Shown here: piece by piece, positions 36,055-43,451 of the stretch
Layout of the letters: each line of letters starts with the position of its first letter
How positions within the stretch are numbered: the stretch's first letter is position 1
From: Tundrisphaera sp051175315
Lineage (GTDB): Bacteria > Planctomycetota > Planctomycetia > Isosphaerales > Isosphaeraceae
Assembly: GCF_051175315.1 (NCBI RefSeq)
Contig: NZ_CP195100.1
Coordinates: 3,534,001-3,598,000, forward strand
Direction: 5' to 3'
DNA length: 64,000 nt
Notes under the pieces: model-generated
Told to the model about the DNA's origin: nothing
The model's database searches: none
What the model saw: only the letters and a program-made list of their open reading frames with translations
Program-made: the position numbers and the translations under genes

Positions 36055-37245
36055 TCAAGCGGGGCGGGAAGGGGGGATCCAGCGGGCGACATGATCGATG
36101 GCCTGCCGCATCCGATCGCGGTCGACCTCGTGGACGTCGACCGGATCACCGACGGCGCGGAGCATGGTCAGGGTCAGCCGTCCCCCAAGATGCTGGCGGA
36201 ACTCTTCCAGACCGTCGAACAGGGCGTCGGGATCGCCGAGGAGCGGGTCGGAGAGCGTGAACCCGAGGTCCGACAGGCAGCAGAGCACGCGCTCGGCGTC
36301 CGCCCCGGGCAGGCCGAGGGCCAGCGACGAATAGACGGTGTCGATCGCCACGCCGATGGCCACCGCCTCGCCGTGGCGGATCGCGAACTGGCTCAGCGGT
36401 TCGAGCCGGTGCGCCGACCAGTGGCCGAAGTCGAGCGGCCGGGCTTCCAGGGCCTCGAACGGATCGCCGCCCCGGGTGATGTGGTCGAGGTGCATCCGCA
36501 CCGATTCGCGGATCGCGGCGCGGGTCGCGACGGGTTCGCGACGGCGGATGTCCCGAGCCTCCCGGCAGAGTCGATCGAAGCCGGAGGGGGACTTCAGGAG
36601 CGTCACCTTGACCGCCTCCGAGAACCCGGCGATGAAGTCGCGGTTGGGCAGGGTTTCCAGCAGGGCCGCGTCGTTGATCACGGCCCAGGGCACGGCGAAG
36701 CTGCCCAGCCAGTTCTTCTTGCCGAAGAAGTTGACCGCGTTCTTGACCCCGACCCCGCTGTCGGCCTGGGCCAGGGTCGTGGTCGGCAGTCGGATCAGGC
36801 GGATCCCCCGGTGGGCGACGGCGGCGGCGAACCCGACCGCATCGAGCACGGCCCCCCCGCCGATGACGACCACATATCCCCGGCGGTCGAGCCCGCAATC
36901 GTTCAGGGCCCGGAGCATCTCTTCGAGGTGGTGCGGGTGATTCTTGATCGCCTCGCCGCCGGGGACGACCCGGGCGGGCGCGGCGGGCGCGAACCGATCG
37001 GGGCGAGAGGCGGCCAGGGCATCGAGCCGGGCGACCAGATCCGGGCGGGCGGAGGCGACCCGGTCGTCGACCACGAAGAGGACGCGGGCCTGCCGCCCCT
37101 CGGAAGGTTCGAGCAGGTCGGTCAGGGCGCGGGATTCCTCGCCCTCGCCCAGCACGTCGGACGTGAACAGGAGCTGATGGCGGAAGGTCACCGCGAACGG
37201 TGCTTCGAGCCGGTCCGTGGCCGGGAGGTCGGTCGGGGTCTTCAT
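36055..37245 (-). CDS. 3-dehydroquinate synthase homologue, EboD-like
   Basis: 396 residues of the sugar-phosphate cyclase/dehydroquinate synthase superfamily. Family blocks: NAD-binding 'VVVIGGGAVLDAVGFAAA', 'PTTTLAQADSGVGVKNAVN', 'GFSEAVKVTLLK', and the metal-site histidine segment 'FGHWSAHRLE...RHGEAVAIG'. The 'GVKN..NFFGKKN.LG' stretch and 'HLDHI..GGDPFE' are characteristic of EboD, the cyclase of the ebo cluster (transport or modification of small molecules, e.g. scytonemin and eustigmatophyte symbiont loci), rather than AroB. No other ebo gene is nearby. It could also act as a shikimate-pathway enzyme. The ATG at 37243-37245 is used. Confidence 0.83.
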   Translation of the reverse strand: MKTPTDLPATDRLEAPFAVTFRHQLLFTSDVLGEGEESRALTDLLEPSEGRQARVLFVVDDRVASARPDLVARLDALAASRPDRFAPAAPARVVPGGEAIKNHPHHLEEMLRALNDCGLDRRGYVVVIGGGAVLDAVGFAAAVAHRGIRLIRLPTTTLAQADSGVGVKNAVNFFGKKNWLGSFAVPWAVINDAALLETLPNRDFIAGFSEAVKVTLLKSPSGFDRLCREARDIRRREPVATRAAIRESVRMHLDHITRGGDPFEALEARPLDFGHWSAHRLEPLSQFAIRHGEAVAIGVAIDTVYSSLALGLPGADAERVLCCLSDLGFTLSDPLLGDPDALFDGLEEFRQHLGGRLTLTMLRAVGDPVDVHEVDRDRMRQAIDHVARWIPPSRPA

Positions 37246-37514
37246 CGCTCGGTCCGAAAGGCTCGGGGTGGGCGGGTCGGCTCGGCGTCCGCTGGGGTGT
37301 GATCCTCCATTCTATCCGACCGGACCATCCCCGGCGCCCTCGGCGGCCGGAATCGCCCCGAAACCGGAATGGGGGATGGCCCGTAGAGCGGGGCGGGCAA
37401 GTTCGCCTATCCGGGCGGGTCGGGTCATGGTAAGCTCAGGCGTCCGAATGGGCTGGTTTCCCCCGCCGGTGCCTCACTTCCCGCTCCGATCTACGTCCCC
37501 GCGATCGACCCCAC

Positions 37515-38375
37515 ATGGCCACCTTCGTCGTCCGCCACGGGCAGATGCGCTTCCTCGGGGAGTTCGAGGGATTGGCCGATCGCGCCCACCCTCGGGGCGA
37601 GAAGGTCGTGGTACGCAGCGAGCGGGGGACCGAGCTCGGCGAAGTGCTCTGCGCCGCGACGTCCCGGACCGCGTCCTACCTGGCGAGCCCGGCGCGGGGG
37701 CAGGTGCTGCGCCTGGCCACCGCCGAGGATTTGCAGGCGGAATCGCGGATCGCCGCGCGGGCGCGGTCGGGGATGGCCGCGTGCCGCGAGTTCGCCGCCC
37801 GGCGGCGGTTGCAGATGGACCTGGTCGAAGTCGAGTCGATCCTCGGCGACGAGCGGATGGTGTTCTACTACGTCTCGGAGAAGCGGGTCGACTTCCGCGA
37901 GTTGGTCAAGGACCTCGCCCGGTCGATGCAAACCCGGATCGAGATGCGCCAGATCGGCGTCCGCGACGAGGCCAAGCTCCTGGCCGACTACGGCGACTGC
38001 GGCAAGCCGGTGTGCTGCAATACCCACCTGACGCGGATGCCGCCGGTCTCGATGCGGATGGCCAAGCTCCAGAAGACCACGCTCGACCCGTCCAAGATCT
38101 CGGGCCGATGCGGGCGGCTCAAGTGCTGCCTACGCTATGAATTCGACACCTACCGGGCCCTGGAGCGGGAACTGCCGCCCGTGGGCTCGAAGGTCGTCAC
38201 CGCTCGCGGACAGGGCCGGGTCCTGGCCCAGGAACTCCTCGTCCGGAAGCTCGTCGTCGAGTTCGAAGATCATCGCAGGCTCGTCGTCACCCAGGACGAG
38301 ATCCTCGGGATCGAGAAGTCGGCCGAACGGCACCGGCCGGACGAGGATGAGGACGATGACCACGCCGAACGATGA
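37515..38375 (+). CDS. ricT: RicT/PSP1-domain protein (YaaT family)
   Basis: 286 residues. PSP1 C-terminal domain with the conserved cysteines 'DCGKPVCC' and 'GRCGRLKCCLRYE', which in Bacillus RicT bind Fe-S with partners RicA and RicF and support RNA processing with RNase Y. The N-terminal region contains a short KOW-like beta segment and the C-terminal tail is acidic ('DEDEDDD'). It lies 31 bp upstream of the Minf_1886 gene, in a run of plus-strand genes ending at 39755. Regulation is not visible. The RicA/RicF partners are not in the window, so the complex may differ in this lineage. Confidence 0.9.
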   Translation: MATFVVRHGQMRFLGEFEGLADRAHPRGEKVVVRSERGTELGEVLCAATSRTASYLASPARGQVLRLATAEDLQAESRIAARARSGMAACREFAARRRLQMDLVEVESILGDERMVFYYVSEKRVDFRELVKDLARSMQTRIEMRQIGVRDEAKLLADYGDCGKPVCCNTHLTRMPPVSMRMAKLQKTTLDPSKISGRCGRLKCCLRYEFDTYRALERELPPVGSKVVTARGQGRVLAQELLVRKLVVEFEDHRRLVVTQDEILGIEKSAERHRPDEDEDDDHAER

Positions 38376-38406
38376 CCGTCCGGCGCCATCCCGGAGGAGC
38401 CGATCG

Positions 38407-38817
38407 ATGAGCTTTCGCGAAGATCTGGCGGGGGTCCTGGCACGCGACCCGCGTTATTCGATCCATGCGTACGCCTTCATCTTCGAGGCCCTGGAGTTCA
38501 CCAAGGCCCACAAGCGTCGCCTCGCCCGGTCGAACGACCGTCGGAAGCCCAAGGCCACCCGACACGTCTCCGGCCGCGAGCTGTGCGAAGGGGCGCGGAT
38601 GCTGGCCCTCTCCCACTACGGGCTGATGGCCATGGCCGTGCTCGGGCAGTGGGGGATCCGGTCCACCTCAGACATGGGCAACATCGTGTATAATCTGATC
38701 GCCTCGGGCGACCTGGAGCGGTCCCCGGTCGATGATCGCGCGGATTTCGACCACGTCTTCGACTTCGAGGACGCGTTCCGCCGCGATTACGTGATGGCCC
38801 TGGACGACGTCGCCTGA
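38407..38817 (+). CDS. Minf_1886-family protein (Planctomycetes/Verrucomicrobia conserved)
   Basis: 136 residues, soluble. The sequence 'VLARDPRYSIHAYAFIFEALEFT' and the C-terminal 'FRRDYVMALDDVA' are hallmarks of the Minf_1886 family (TIGR04138-like), conserved in Planctomycetes and Verrucomicrobia with no known activity. A strong GGAGGAG site precedes the ATG at 38407, which rules out the open frame further upstream that overlaps the ricT gene. It sits 31 bp after ricT and 18 bp before a tiny membrane protein gene, so the three probably form an operon. Confidence 0.9.
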   Translation: MSFREDLAGVLARDPRYSIHAYAFIFEALEFTKAHKRRLARSNDRRKPKATRHVSGRELCEGARMLALSHYGLMAMAVLGQWGIRSTSDMGNIVYNLIASGDLERSPVDDRADFDHVFDFEDAFRRDYVMALDDVA

Positions 38818-38835
38818 ACTCATGGAGGATGGATC

Positions 38836-39000
38836 ATGGACGCAGCGGTCAAGAGCGGGGATCGGGCCCTCAAGGTCCGGTTTTATGTGGCACTGGCGGT
38901 CTTCGGCCTGTGGGTCGCCGGCCTGGCGAGCATGGCCGTGACGTCGGGCCACCGCCCGCGTCCGGCCTCGGCCACGGCGCGGCCGGCCGCGACGCCCTGA
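38836..39000 (+). CDS. 54-residue single-span membrane protein
   Basis: Short open frame with a strong GGAGGAT ribosome site before ATG 38836. The peptide has a basic N-terminus ('MDAAVKSGDRALKVRF'), one transmembrane helix (about 17-35, 'YVALAVFGLWVAGLASMAV') and a Pro/Ala/Arg-rich tail. It fits tightly (18 bp) behind the Minf_1886 gene and before the methyltransferase. No known family; it could be a small regulator or assembly subunit of the membrane. Confidence 0.7.
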   Translation: MDAAVKSGDRALKVRFYVALAVFGLWVAGLASMAVTSGHRPRPASATARPAATP

Positions 39001-39041
39001 CCTTGATTCGACCGAACGGACCGAGCCGGAGCCGACCGCCG

Positions 39042-39755
39042 ATGCCCTGGTCCTGGACCCCCGAGCGACGCAACGACCCGGAAATGATGGATGCCCCCGG
39101 CCTGCCCGAGGCCGAGGTCGCCGACGCCTATCGCGTCCTGCGCCGGGTCAATCGCCACCTCGGCAACCTCGCCGTCCTCCGCCGCGAGGCCCGGCGATTC
39201 CTCCGGGAAGACCGGCCGGGCCCCGCCCGGCCGACCTCGCTCGACGTCGGGACGGGCTCGGGCGACATACCGGATGCCCTGGGGGCGATGGCCTTCGAGG
39301 GGCGCACCATCGCGGCGTATGCCCTCGATTTCGATCCCACCGCCGTGGCCGCCGCCCGCGACCGGGGCGTGCCGGTGGTCCGCGGCGACGCGCTCCGCCT
39401 GCCGTTCGCCGACCGGTCGGTCGACCTGGTCACGGCGGTCAAGTTCGCCCACCACTTCGAAGGCGAGGCCCTTGACCGGCTCCTCTCGGAGATGGCCCGG
39501 GTGGCCCGGCATCGGGTGGTCGTCCTCGACATCCGCCGCCACCGGCTCGCCTACTGGGGCTTCATCGCCTGGAGCCGGGTCTTCACCCGGAACCGGCTGG
39601 TCCGGTACGACGGGCCGTTGTCGGTGCTCCGCGGATTCACGGGCGACGAGCTGCGCGAGCTGGCCGCCCCGATCCGCGGGTTCCGGTGGGAAGTCCGATC
39701 CTATCCGGGCTTCCAATTGGCCCTGATCGGGCGTCGGATCGCGGACGGCCGCTGA
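39042..39755 (+). CDS. Class I SAM-dependent methyltransferase
   Basis: 237 residues. Motif I 'LDVGTGSGDIPDALG', acidic motif II 'ALDFDP', and 'VRGDALRLPFADRSVDLVT' (post I and motif IV region) define a Rossmann-type methyltransferase. The N-terminal 'YRVLRRVNRHLGN' helix resembles methyltransferases found next to type III polyketide or quinone-modifying genes, but none is present here; the substrate is unknown. The ATG at 39042 is chosen as the first methionine before the conserved region; the ribosome site is weak. It ends 17 bp before the convergent lgt gene. Confidence 0.85.
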   Translation: MPWSWTPERRNDPEMMDAPGLPEAEVADAYRVLRRVNRHLGNLAVLRREARRFLREDRPGPARPTSLDVGTGSGDIPDALGAMAFEGRTIAAYALDFDPTAVAAARDRGVPVVRGDALRLPFADRSVDLVTAVKFAHHFEGEALDRLLSEMARVARHRVVVLDIRRHRLAYWGFIAWSRVFTRNRLVRYDGPLSVLRGFTGDELRELAAPIRGFRWEVRSYPGFQLALIGRRIADGR

Positions 39756-39772
39756 GATCCGGCGCCATCCGA

Positions 39773-40657
39773 CTACCGGACCGCCGTCGCCCGTCGGACC
39801 CCTTTGGGCGCGGGGACGTCGGCGATGAGCGAACCTTCTCCGGCACGATCGGCATACCGCCCCAGGGGCAGGCGTGACAGGTAGGCCCAGGCGAGCAGGC
39901 CGCAGGGGAACAGCACCACGCTGATGAACTGGGAGATCGTCAGGCCGATCAGGAAGACGCCCTCATCGTCCCGGAGGGTCTCGATGAAGAACCGGGTGAC
40001 GGGGTAGGAGACCATCAGCAGCGCCATGACCTCGCCATCGCGGCGGCGGAACGGGTAGAACGCCGAGAGCAGGCCGAGCAGCAACACGCCATCGAGGACC
40101 GCATAGATCTGCGTCGGCTGGACCGGCAGCGAGGCCGAGGCCGACGGGGCGATCAGGCCGTGGACGACCTGATGCGACCAGGGCAGGGATCCGGCCGGGA
40201 ACGCGATCGCCCAGGGGAGGTCACACGCCTCGCCGAAGCAGCACCCGTTGAAGAAGCAGCCGACCCGCCCCAGCGCGATCCCGATCGCCAGGCTGGGGGC
40301 GACCGCATCGGCCATCGCCCGGAACGGGAACGGGTTGCGGAACCAGTAGAGCACCGAACCGATCAGGCCGCCGATGATGCAGCCGTAGAAGACGATGCCG
40401 CCCTGCCAGACCTTGAAGATATCCGCGAAGCTCCGGATCGACTCGGGGTGCTGGATCACGAACAGGGCCCTAGCCCCGATGAATCCGCCGCTCAGGAGCC
40501 AGGTGGCCAGCCCGTAGACGTCGTCGGGGTCGATCCCCTCGCGGCGGGCCCGCCAAGCCGTCAGGTAGAGCGCCGCGAAGGTGGCCGCGACCAGCATGAT
40601 GCTGAAGCCGTAGACCGGCAGCCCCAGGCCCGGGATCTCGAACAGGATCTGCCGCAT
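39773..40657 (-). CDS. lgt: Prolipoprotein diacylglyceryl transferase
   Basis: 294 residues, integral membrane, about seven helices. Lgt attaches diacylglycerol from phosphatidylglycerol to the lipobox cysteine of prolipoproteins. The signature 'LGRVGCFFNGCCFG' contains the conserved Arg and Asn, and 'GGIVFYGCIIGG' is also typical. The ATG at 40655-40657 has an excellent AGGAGGGG site; an ATG seven codons upstream is less likely. It should serve the lipoprotein encoded at 54153-54551, among others. A short C-terminal cytoplasmic tail (about 40 residues) is slightly longer than usual. Confidence 0.95.
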   Translation of the reverse strand: MRQILFEIPGLGLPVYGFSIMLVAATFAALYLTAWRARREGIDPDDVYGLATWLLSGGFIGARALFVIQHPESIRSFADIFKVWQGGIVFYGCIIGGLIGSVLYWFRNPFPFRAMADAVAPSLAIGIALGRVGCFFNGCCFGEACDLPWAIAFPAGSLPWSHQVVHGLIAPSASASLPVQPTQIYAVLDGVLLLGLLSAFYPFRRRDGEVMALLMVSYPVTRFFIETLRDDEGVFLIGLTISQFISVVLFPCGLLAWAYLSRLPLGRYADRAGEGSLIADVPAPKGVRRATAVR

Positions 40658-40761
40658 CGTCGCCCCTCCTGCCGACATTGCGCGCGGCCCGTCCCTGGCC
40701 GCGCATCGGGCGGACTATGCCCCGGCCCCGGGTTTCTTGCAAGGCCGGAACCGGGCGGGCC

Positions 40762-41172
40762 TCACGGTTTGGCCGGGGCCTGGTAGGTGTCGAAGACCCG
40801 GACCTTGGCGAAGTGGGCCCGGTTCTCCTCGACGAACTTCACGTGGCGGGGGCTCTTCTGATAGGTCTCGTTGTCCTTCTTGGACCGAAAGACGATCAGC
40901 AGGGCCACGTCGAACTCGCGGTCGCTGGGGGGCTCGACCACGTCCTCGGCGATGGTGCCGACCGAGAACGACAGGACCCCCTCGTGGCCGGTCAGGTACT
41001 TCTGGCACGAGGCGACGAACCGCTCGCGCGACGCCTCCGACCGATCCTTGAGCGTGAAGAAGACCGAGTGGGCCAGCGGGGGCTCGGCGGCACCGGCGGG
41101 CGCCGAGAATCCCCCGGCGAACAGGATGGCGACGGCGGGCAGGGCGAGCAGGCTGAGGCGGGCGAGGTTCAT
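40762..41172 (-). CDS. Secreted Dabb (stress-responsive alpha-beta barrel) protein
   Basis: 136 residues: signal peptide (1-28, 'ALPAVAILFAGGFSAPAGAA') and a Dabb ferredoxin-like domain beginning 'LAHSVFFTLKDRSEASRERF' with the expected C-terminal 'HVKFVEENRAHFAKVRVFD'. Dabb domains form dimeric barrels with unknown ligands; most are cytoplasmic, so export is noteworthy. AAGGAACG precedes the ATG. A 10-bp inverted repeat with a 44-nt loop lies directly upstream of that ribosome site. The cytochrome gene is 133 bp upstream on the same strand and could be co-transcribed. Confidence 0.88.
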   Translation of the reverse strand: MNLARLSLLALPAVAILFAGGFSAPAGAAEPPLAHSVFFTLKDRSEASRERFVASCQKYLTGHEGVLSFSVGTIAEDVVEPPSDREFDVALLIVFRSKKDNETYQKSPRHVKFVEENRAHFAKVRVFDTYQAPAKP

Positions 41173-41185
41173 GAGCGTTCCTTTT

Positions 41186-41249
41186 CGAGTCGGGGAGGAC
41201 TGGTGCGGGACGGCCCGGCTGGTAGGCCCGGAAGAACGGCCCCGACTCG
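41186..41249 (-). promoter_or_regulatory. Long inverted repeat in the leader of the Dabb gene
   Basis: Perfect 10-bp arms (41186-41195 and 41240-41249) flank a 44-nt loop and end 9 nt before the ribosome site of the Dabb gene. The transcript could fold into a large hairpin affecting translation. It may also only serve as a processing or termination element after the cytochrome gene. Confidence 0.35.
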
Positions 41250-41305
41250 CGTCAGGGCCGATCCGAAATCCGAGGAGAGGGGATCGAAGATCAGGGCAGG
41301 ACGAC

Positions 41306-41737
41306 TTACTTGCTCTCGCCCTTGTGGGCATCGTGGCAGGACTTGCAGGAGGCGCCCATCGACTTCTGGGCGGCCTCGACCTTGCTCTTATCCTTGGCCG
41401 TCGCGGCGTCGTCGAGTTCCTTGGCGGTGGCGAAGTACTTGTCGGCGAAATTCTTCCACGACTCCTTGTCCCCCTTGGGCGGGTCGTTCTTGGCCAGGTC
41501 GGCGCCCAGGATCACGAAGTCCTTGGTCGTCTTCTGGACCGCCTCCCAATCGATCGGGTCGGCCTTGAGCTGCCCCTTCAGGACGCCGGACTGGGCCTTG
41601 GTCCCCTTGTGGAGCTTGCCCATCACGTCCTTGATCGTCTTCGGCTTATCCTTGTCCTGGGCGAGCGCCCCGGCGGTGACCGCGATCGCGGGGAGGAGGG
41701 CCGCCAGTACAAGGGTCGTCCACGTCTTGCGATTCAT
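41306..41737 (-). CDS. Secreted cytochrome c'-like (c556-type) protein
   Basis: 143 residues with a signal peptide (1-27, ending 'GALAQ'). The helical body ends in a single heme-binding motif C131-K-S-C134-H135 near the C-terminus, the arrangement of class II cytochromes (c', c556) that form four-helix bundles. It is probably a periplasmic electron carrier or gas-binding protein. It is highly Lys/Asp-rich. The ATG at 41735-41737 is used; an extension 22 codons upstream has no signal peptide character. The Dabb gene follows after 133 bp. Confidence 0.9.
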   Translation of the reverse strand: MNRKTWTTLVLAALLPAIAVTAGALAQDKDKPKTIKDVMGKLHKGTKAQSGVLKGQLKADPIDWEAVQKTTKDFVILGADLAKNDPPKGDKESWKNFADKYFATAKELDDAATAKDKSKVEAAQKSMGASCKSCHDAHKGESK

Positions 41738-41902
41738 CGTCCGGACACTCCAACGGGGGCGGGACCGCGCCCCCTCCGGTCCGACCGGCGGCCGTCTCCG
41801 CATGGAGAGGCCGTCGGGCCGGTCGGCCGGACCAGTGTAGCGGGCGGGCCGTCGCGCCGCGCCGGGCTTGTCTCCCCCGCCTCGAGACGGCCTCGGATCC
41901 TC

Positions 41903-43108
41903 TCATCGCTCCGGTTCGGCCCCCGTCTTCGGGGCGATGAAGGTCCGCGACCGGGGGAATTTGTCGATCGTTGCCTTGGGCAGCCCTAGGTTGGCCTCGA
42001 GGACGTAGGACGGATTCCCGGCGAGCCAGGTCGACAGGTCGATCGCCTCGTAGTGCCCGGTGTTGAAGCCGATCAGGATGCGGGCCGGCTCCCCGTCGCT
42101 GGCGTTCTCGATCGAGTGGCCGTAGCCCTGGGGGATGTATCCGACATCGCCGCGCTCCAGGGTCTCGGTCCGGAACCGCCCGTGGGAGCCGAACAGGGTC
42201 ACGGTGACCTTGCCCGAGATCACGTACTGCCACTCGTCGGCGTTGGGGTGCCAGTGCAACTCGCGCAGGCCGCCCGGGTTGAGGTCGAGGACCACACCTG
42301 TGACCGTCGTGGAGATCGGGAACCGGTCCGCCCCGAGCCGCCACTCCCGGCCCCCACGGTGGATCGAGTGGGGTTGTTGCTTCAGGAGTTCGTACTTGTG
42401 CGTCAGGGGCGGGGCCTGGAGGTCGCCGGGCAGGGGAGTGGGCGGGACTTCGGGGGGGACGGGGCCGCGGGCGAAATAGACTTCTTCCTTCGGCAACCGG
42501 GCCAGTTCGGACTCGGGCACGCCCAGGTTCTTGGCGACCAGGGCCCGCGGCGCATGGCCCAGCCAGTCGGTGATGCTGAAGGTGCCGAACTCGGAGAAAT
42601 AGCCGTTGTCGAAGATCAGGATGAAGTGGGCCGTGCCCGGACCCATGCCCTGGAGCGAATGGCCATGCCCTCGGGGGAAGTACCAGACGTCGCCCGGGCC
42701 GAAGTCGTTGGTCTCCTGGCGGCCCTCGGGGTCGATCACGGTGGTGCGGACTCGCCCCTCGATCACGAAGGCCCATTCGGCGGCGGTGGCGTGCCAGTGC
42801 AGCTCGCGCATCCCGCCCGGCTCCAGCTTCATCGAGACGCCCGCGATCCCCTTGGAGATCGGCAGTTGCTTGACGGTGGCCTCCTTGCCCGAATTCCCGC
42901 CGATGACCTTCCCTTCCGAGCGGTCGAGCGCGAACTTGAAGGTCGGCAACTCGCGGCCGTCCAGGAGATCGTCGGGGACGTTGTTCTTGAAGGCGAAATC
43001 GACCTCGCCCGCATCGGCTTGGTTCGATCTCGCGGCCGCCAGGCTCGCCATGCCCGCCGCCGATGCGGCCGTGCCCATGAAACCACGCCGCGACAAAGGA
43101 TCAGCCAT
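41903..43108 (-). CDS. Bicupin oxalate decarboxylase family protein
   Basis: 401 residues with a Tat-like leader ('SRRGFMGTAASAAG', 6-19). Two cupin domains each carry manganese ligands: H104, H106, E111, H150, and H285, H287, E292, H331. OxdC enzymes convert oxalate to formate and CO2. The lid that decides decarboxylase or oxidase activity (SENST in Bacillus) reads SEFGT (172-176), keeping the catalytic Glu; a further Glu follows the last His ('HSIEN'). Export in folded form fits the Tat leader. GGGAG precedes the ATG. It is divergent from the sugar dehydrogenase. Confidence 0.9.
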   Translation of the reverse strand: MADPLSRRGFMGTAASAAGMASLAAARSNQADAGEVDFAFKNNVPDDLLDGRELPTFKFALDRSEGKVIGGNSGKEATVKQLPISKGIAGVSMKLEPGGMRELHWHATAAEWAFVIEGRVRTTVIDPEGRQETNDFGPGDVWYFPRGHGHSLQGMGPGTAHFILIFDNGYFSEFGTFSITDWLGHAPRALVAKNLGVPESELARLPKEEVYFARGPVPPEVPPTPLPGDLQAPPLTHKYELLKQQPHSIHRGGREWRLGADRFPISTTVTGVVLDLNPGGLRELHWHPNADEWQYVISGKVTVTLFGSHGRFRTETLERGDVGYIPQGYGHSIENASDGEPARILIGFNTGHYEAIDLSTWLAGNPSYVLEANLGLPKATIDKFPRSRTFIAPKTGAEPER

Positions 43109-43451
43109 CGGTCGCTCCCGAGAGGGATGAAGCCCCAGGCCCTCGCCGGGTCCGGCGGCCATTGGGCCCATTCTATGGGGCGAGGCGCCCGCGGCAACCG
43201 GATCGATCGTGCCGTTTCCGCCCGCCCGATGGTATCCCCTCCCGGGAGCATGCGATTCGGCGGTGGGCGGGCCGAACGGGATCGGCCGGTGCGTCGGGGC
43301 GTCCCTGGCTTTGTGCCTGGCCATGCGTTGCGAGGCCGGTGCCGGGTCTGATAACGTCGGTGGGATCGGAGAGCCCGGCCGCTGCGGCCGCCCTCTACCT
43401 CGCCCGATCGCCCGCCTCCGCCGCCCCCACACCGATCCGTGAGACCGTGAC
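43109..43451. other. 343-bp intergenic region between divergent genes
   Basis: No supported gene. It holds the upstream regions of the oxalate decarboxylase (minus) and the sugar dehydrogenase (plus). A weak plus-strand promoter candidate is TTGCGA (43328-43333) with GATAAC (43350-43355) at 16 bp. Short open frames here have the composition of random high-GC sequence. Confidence 0.5.
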
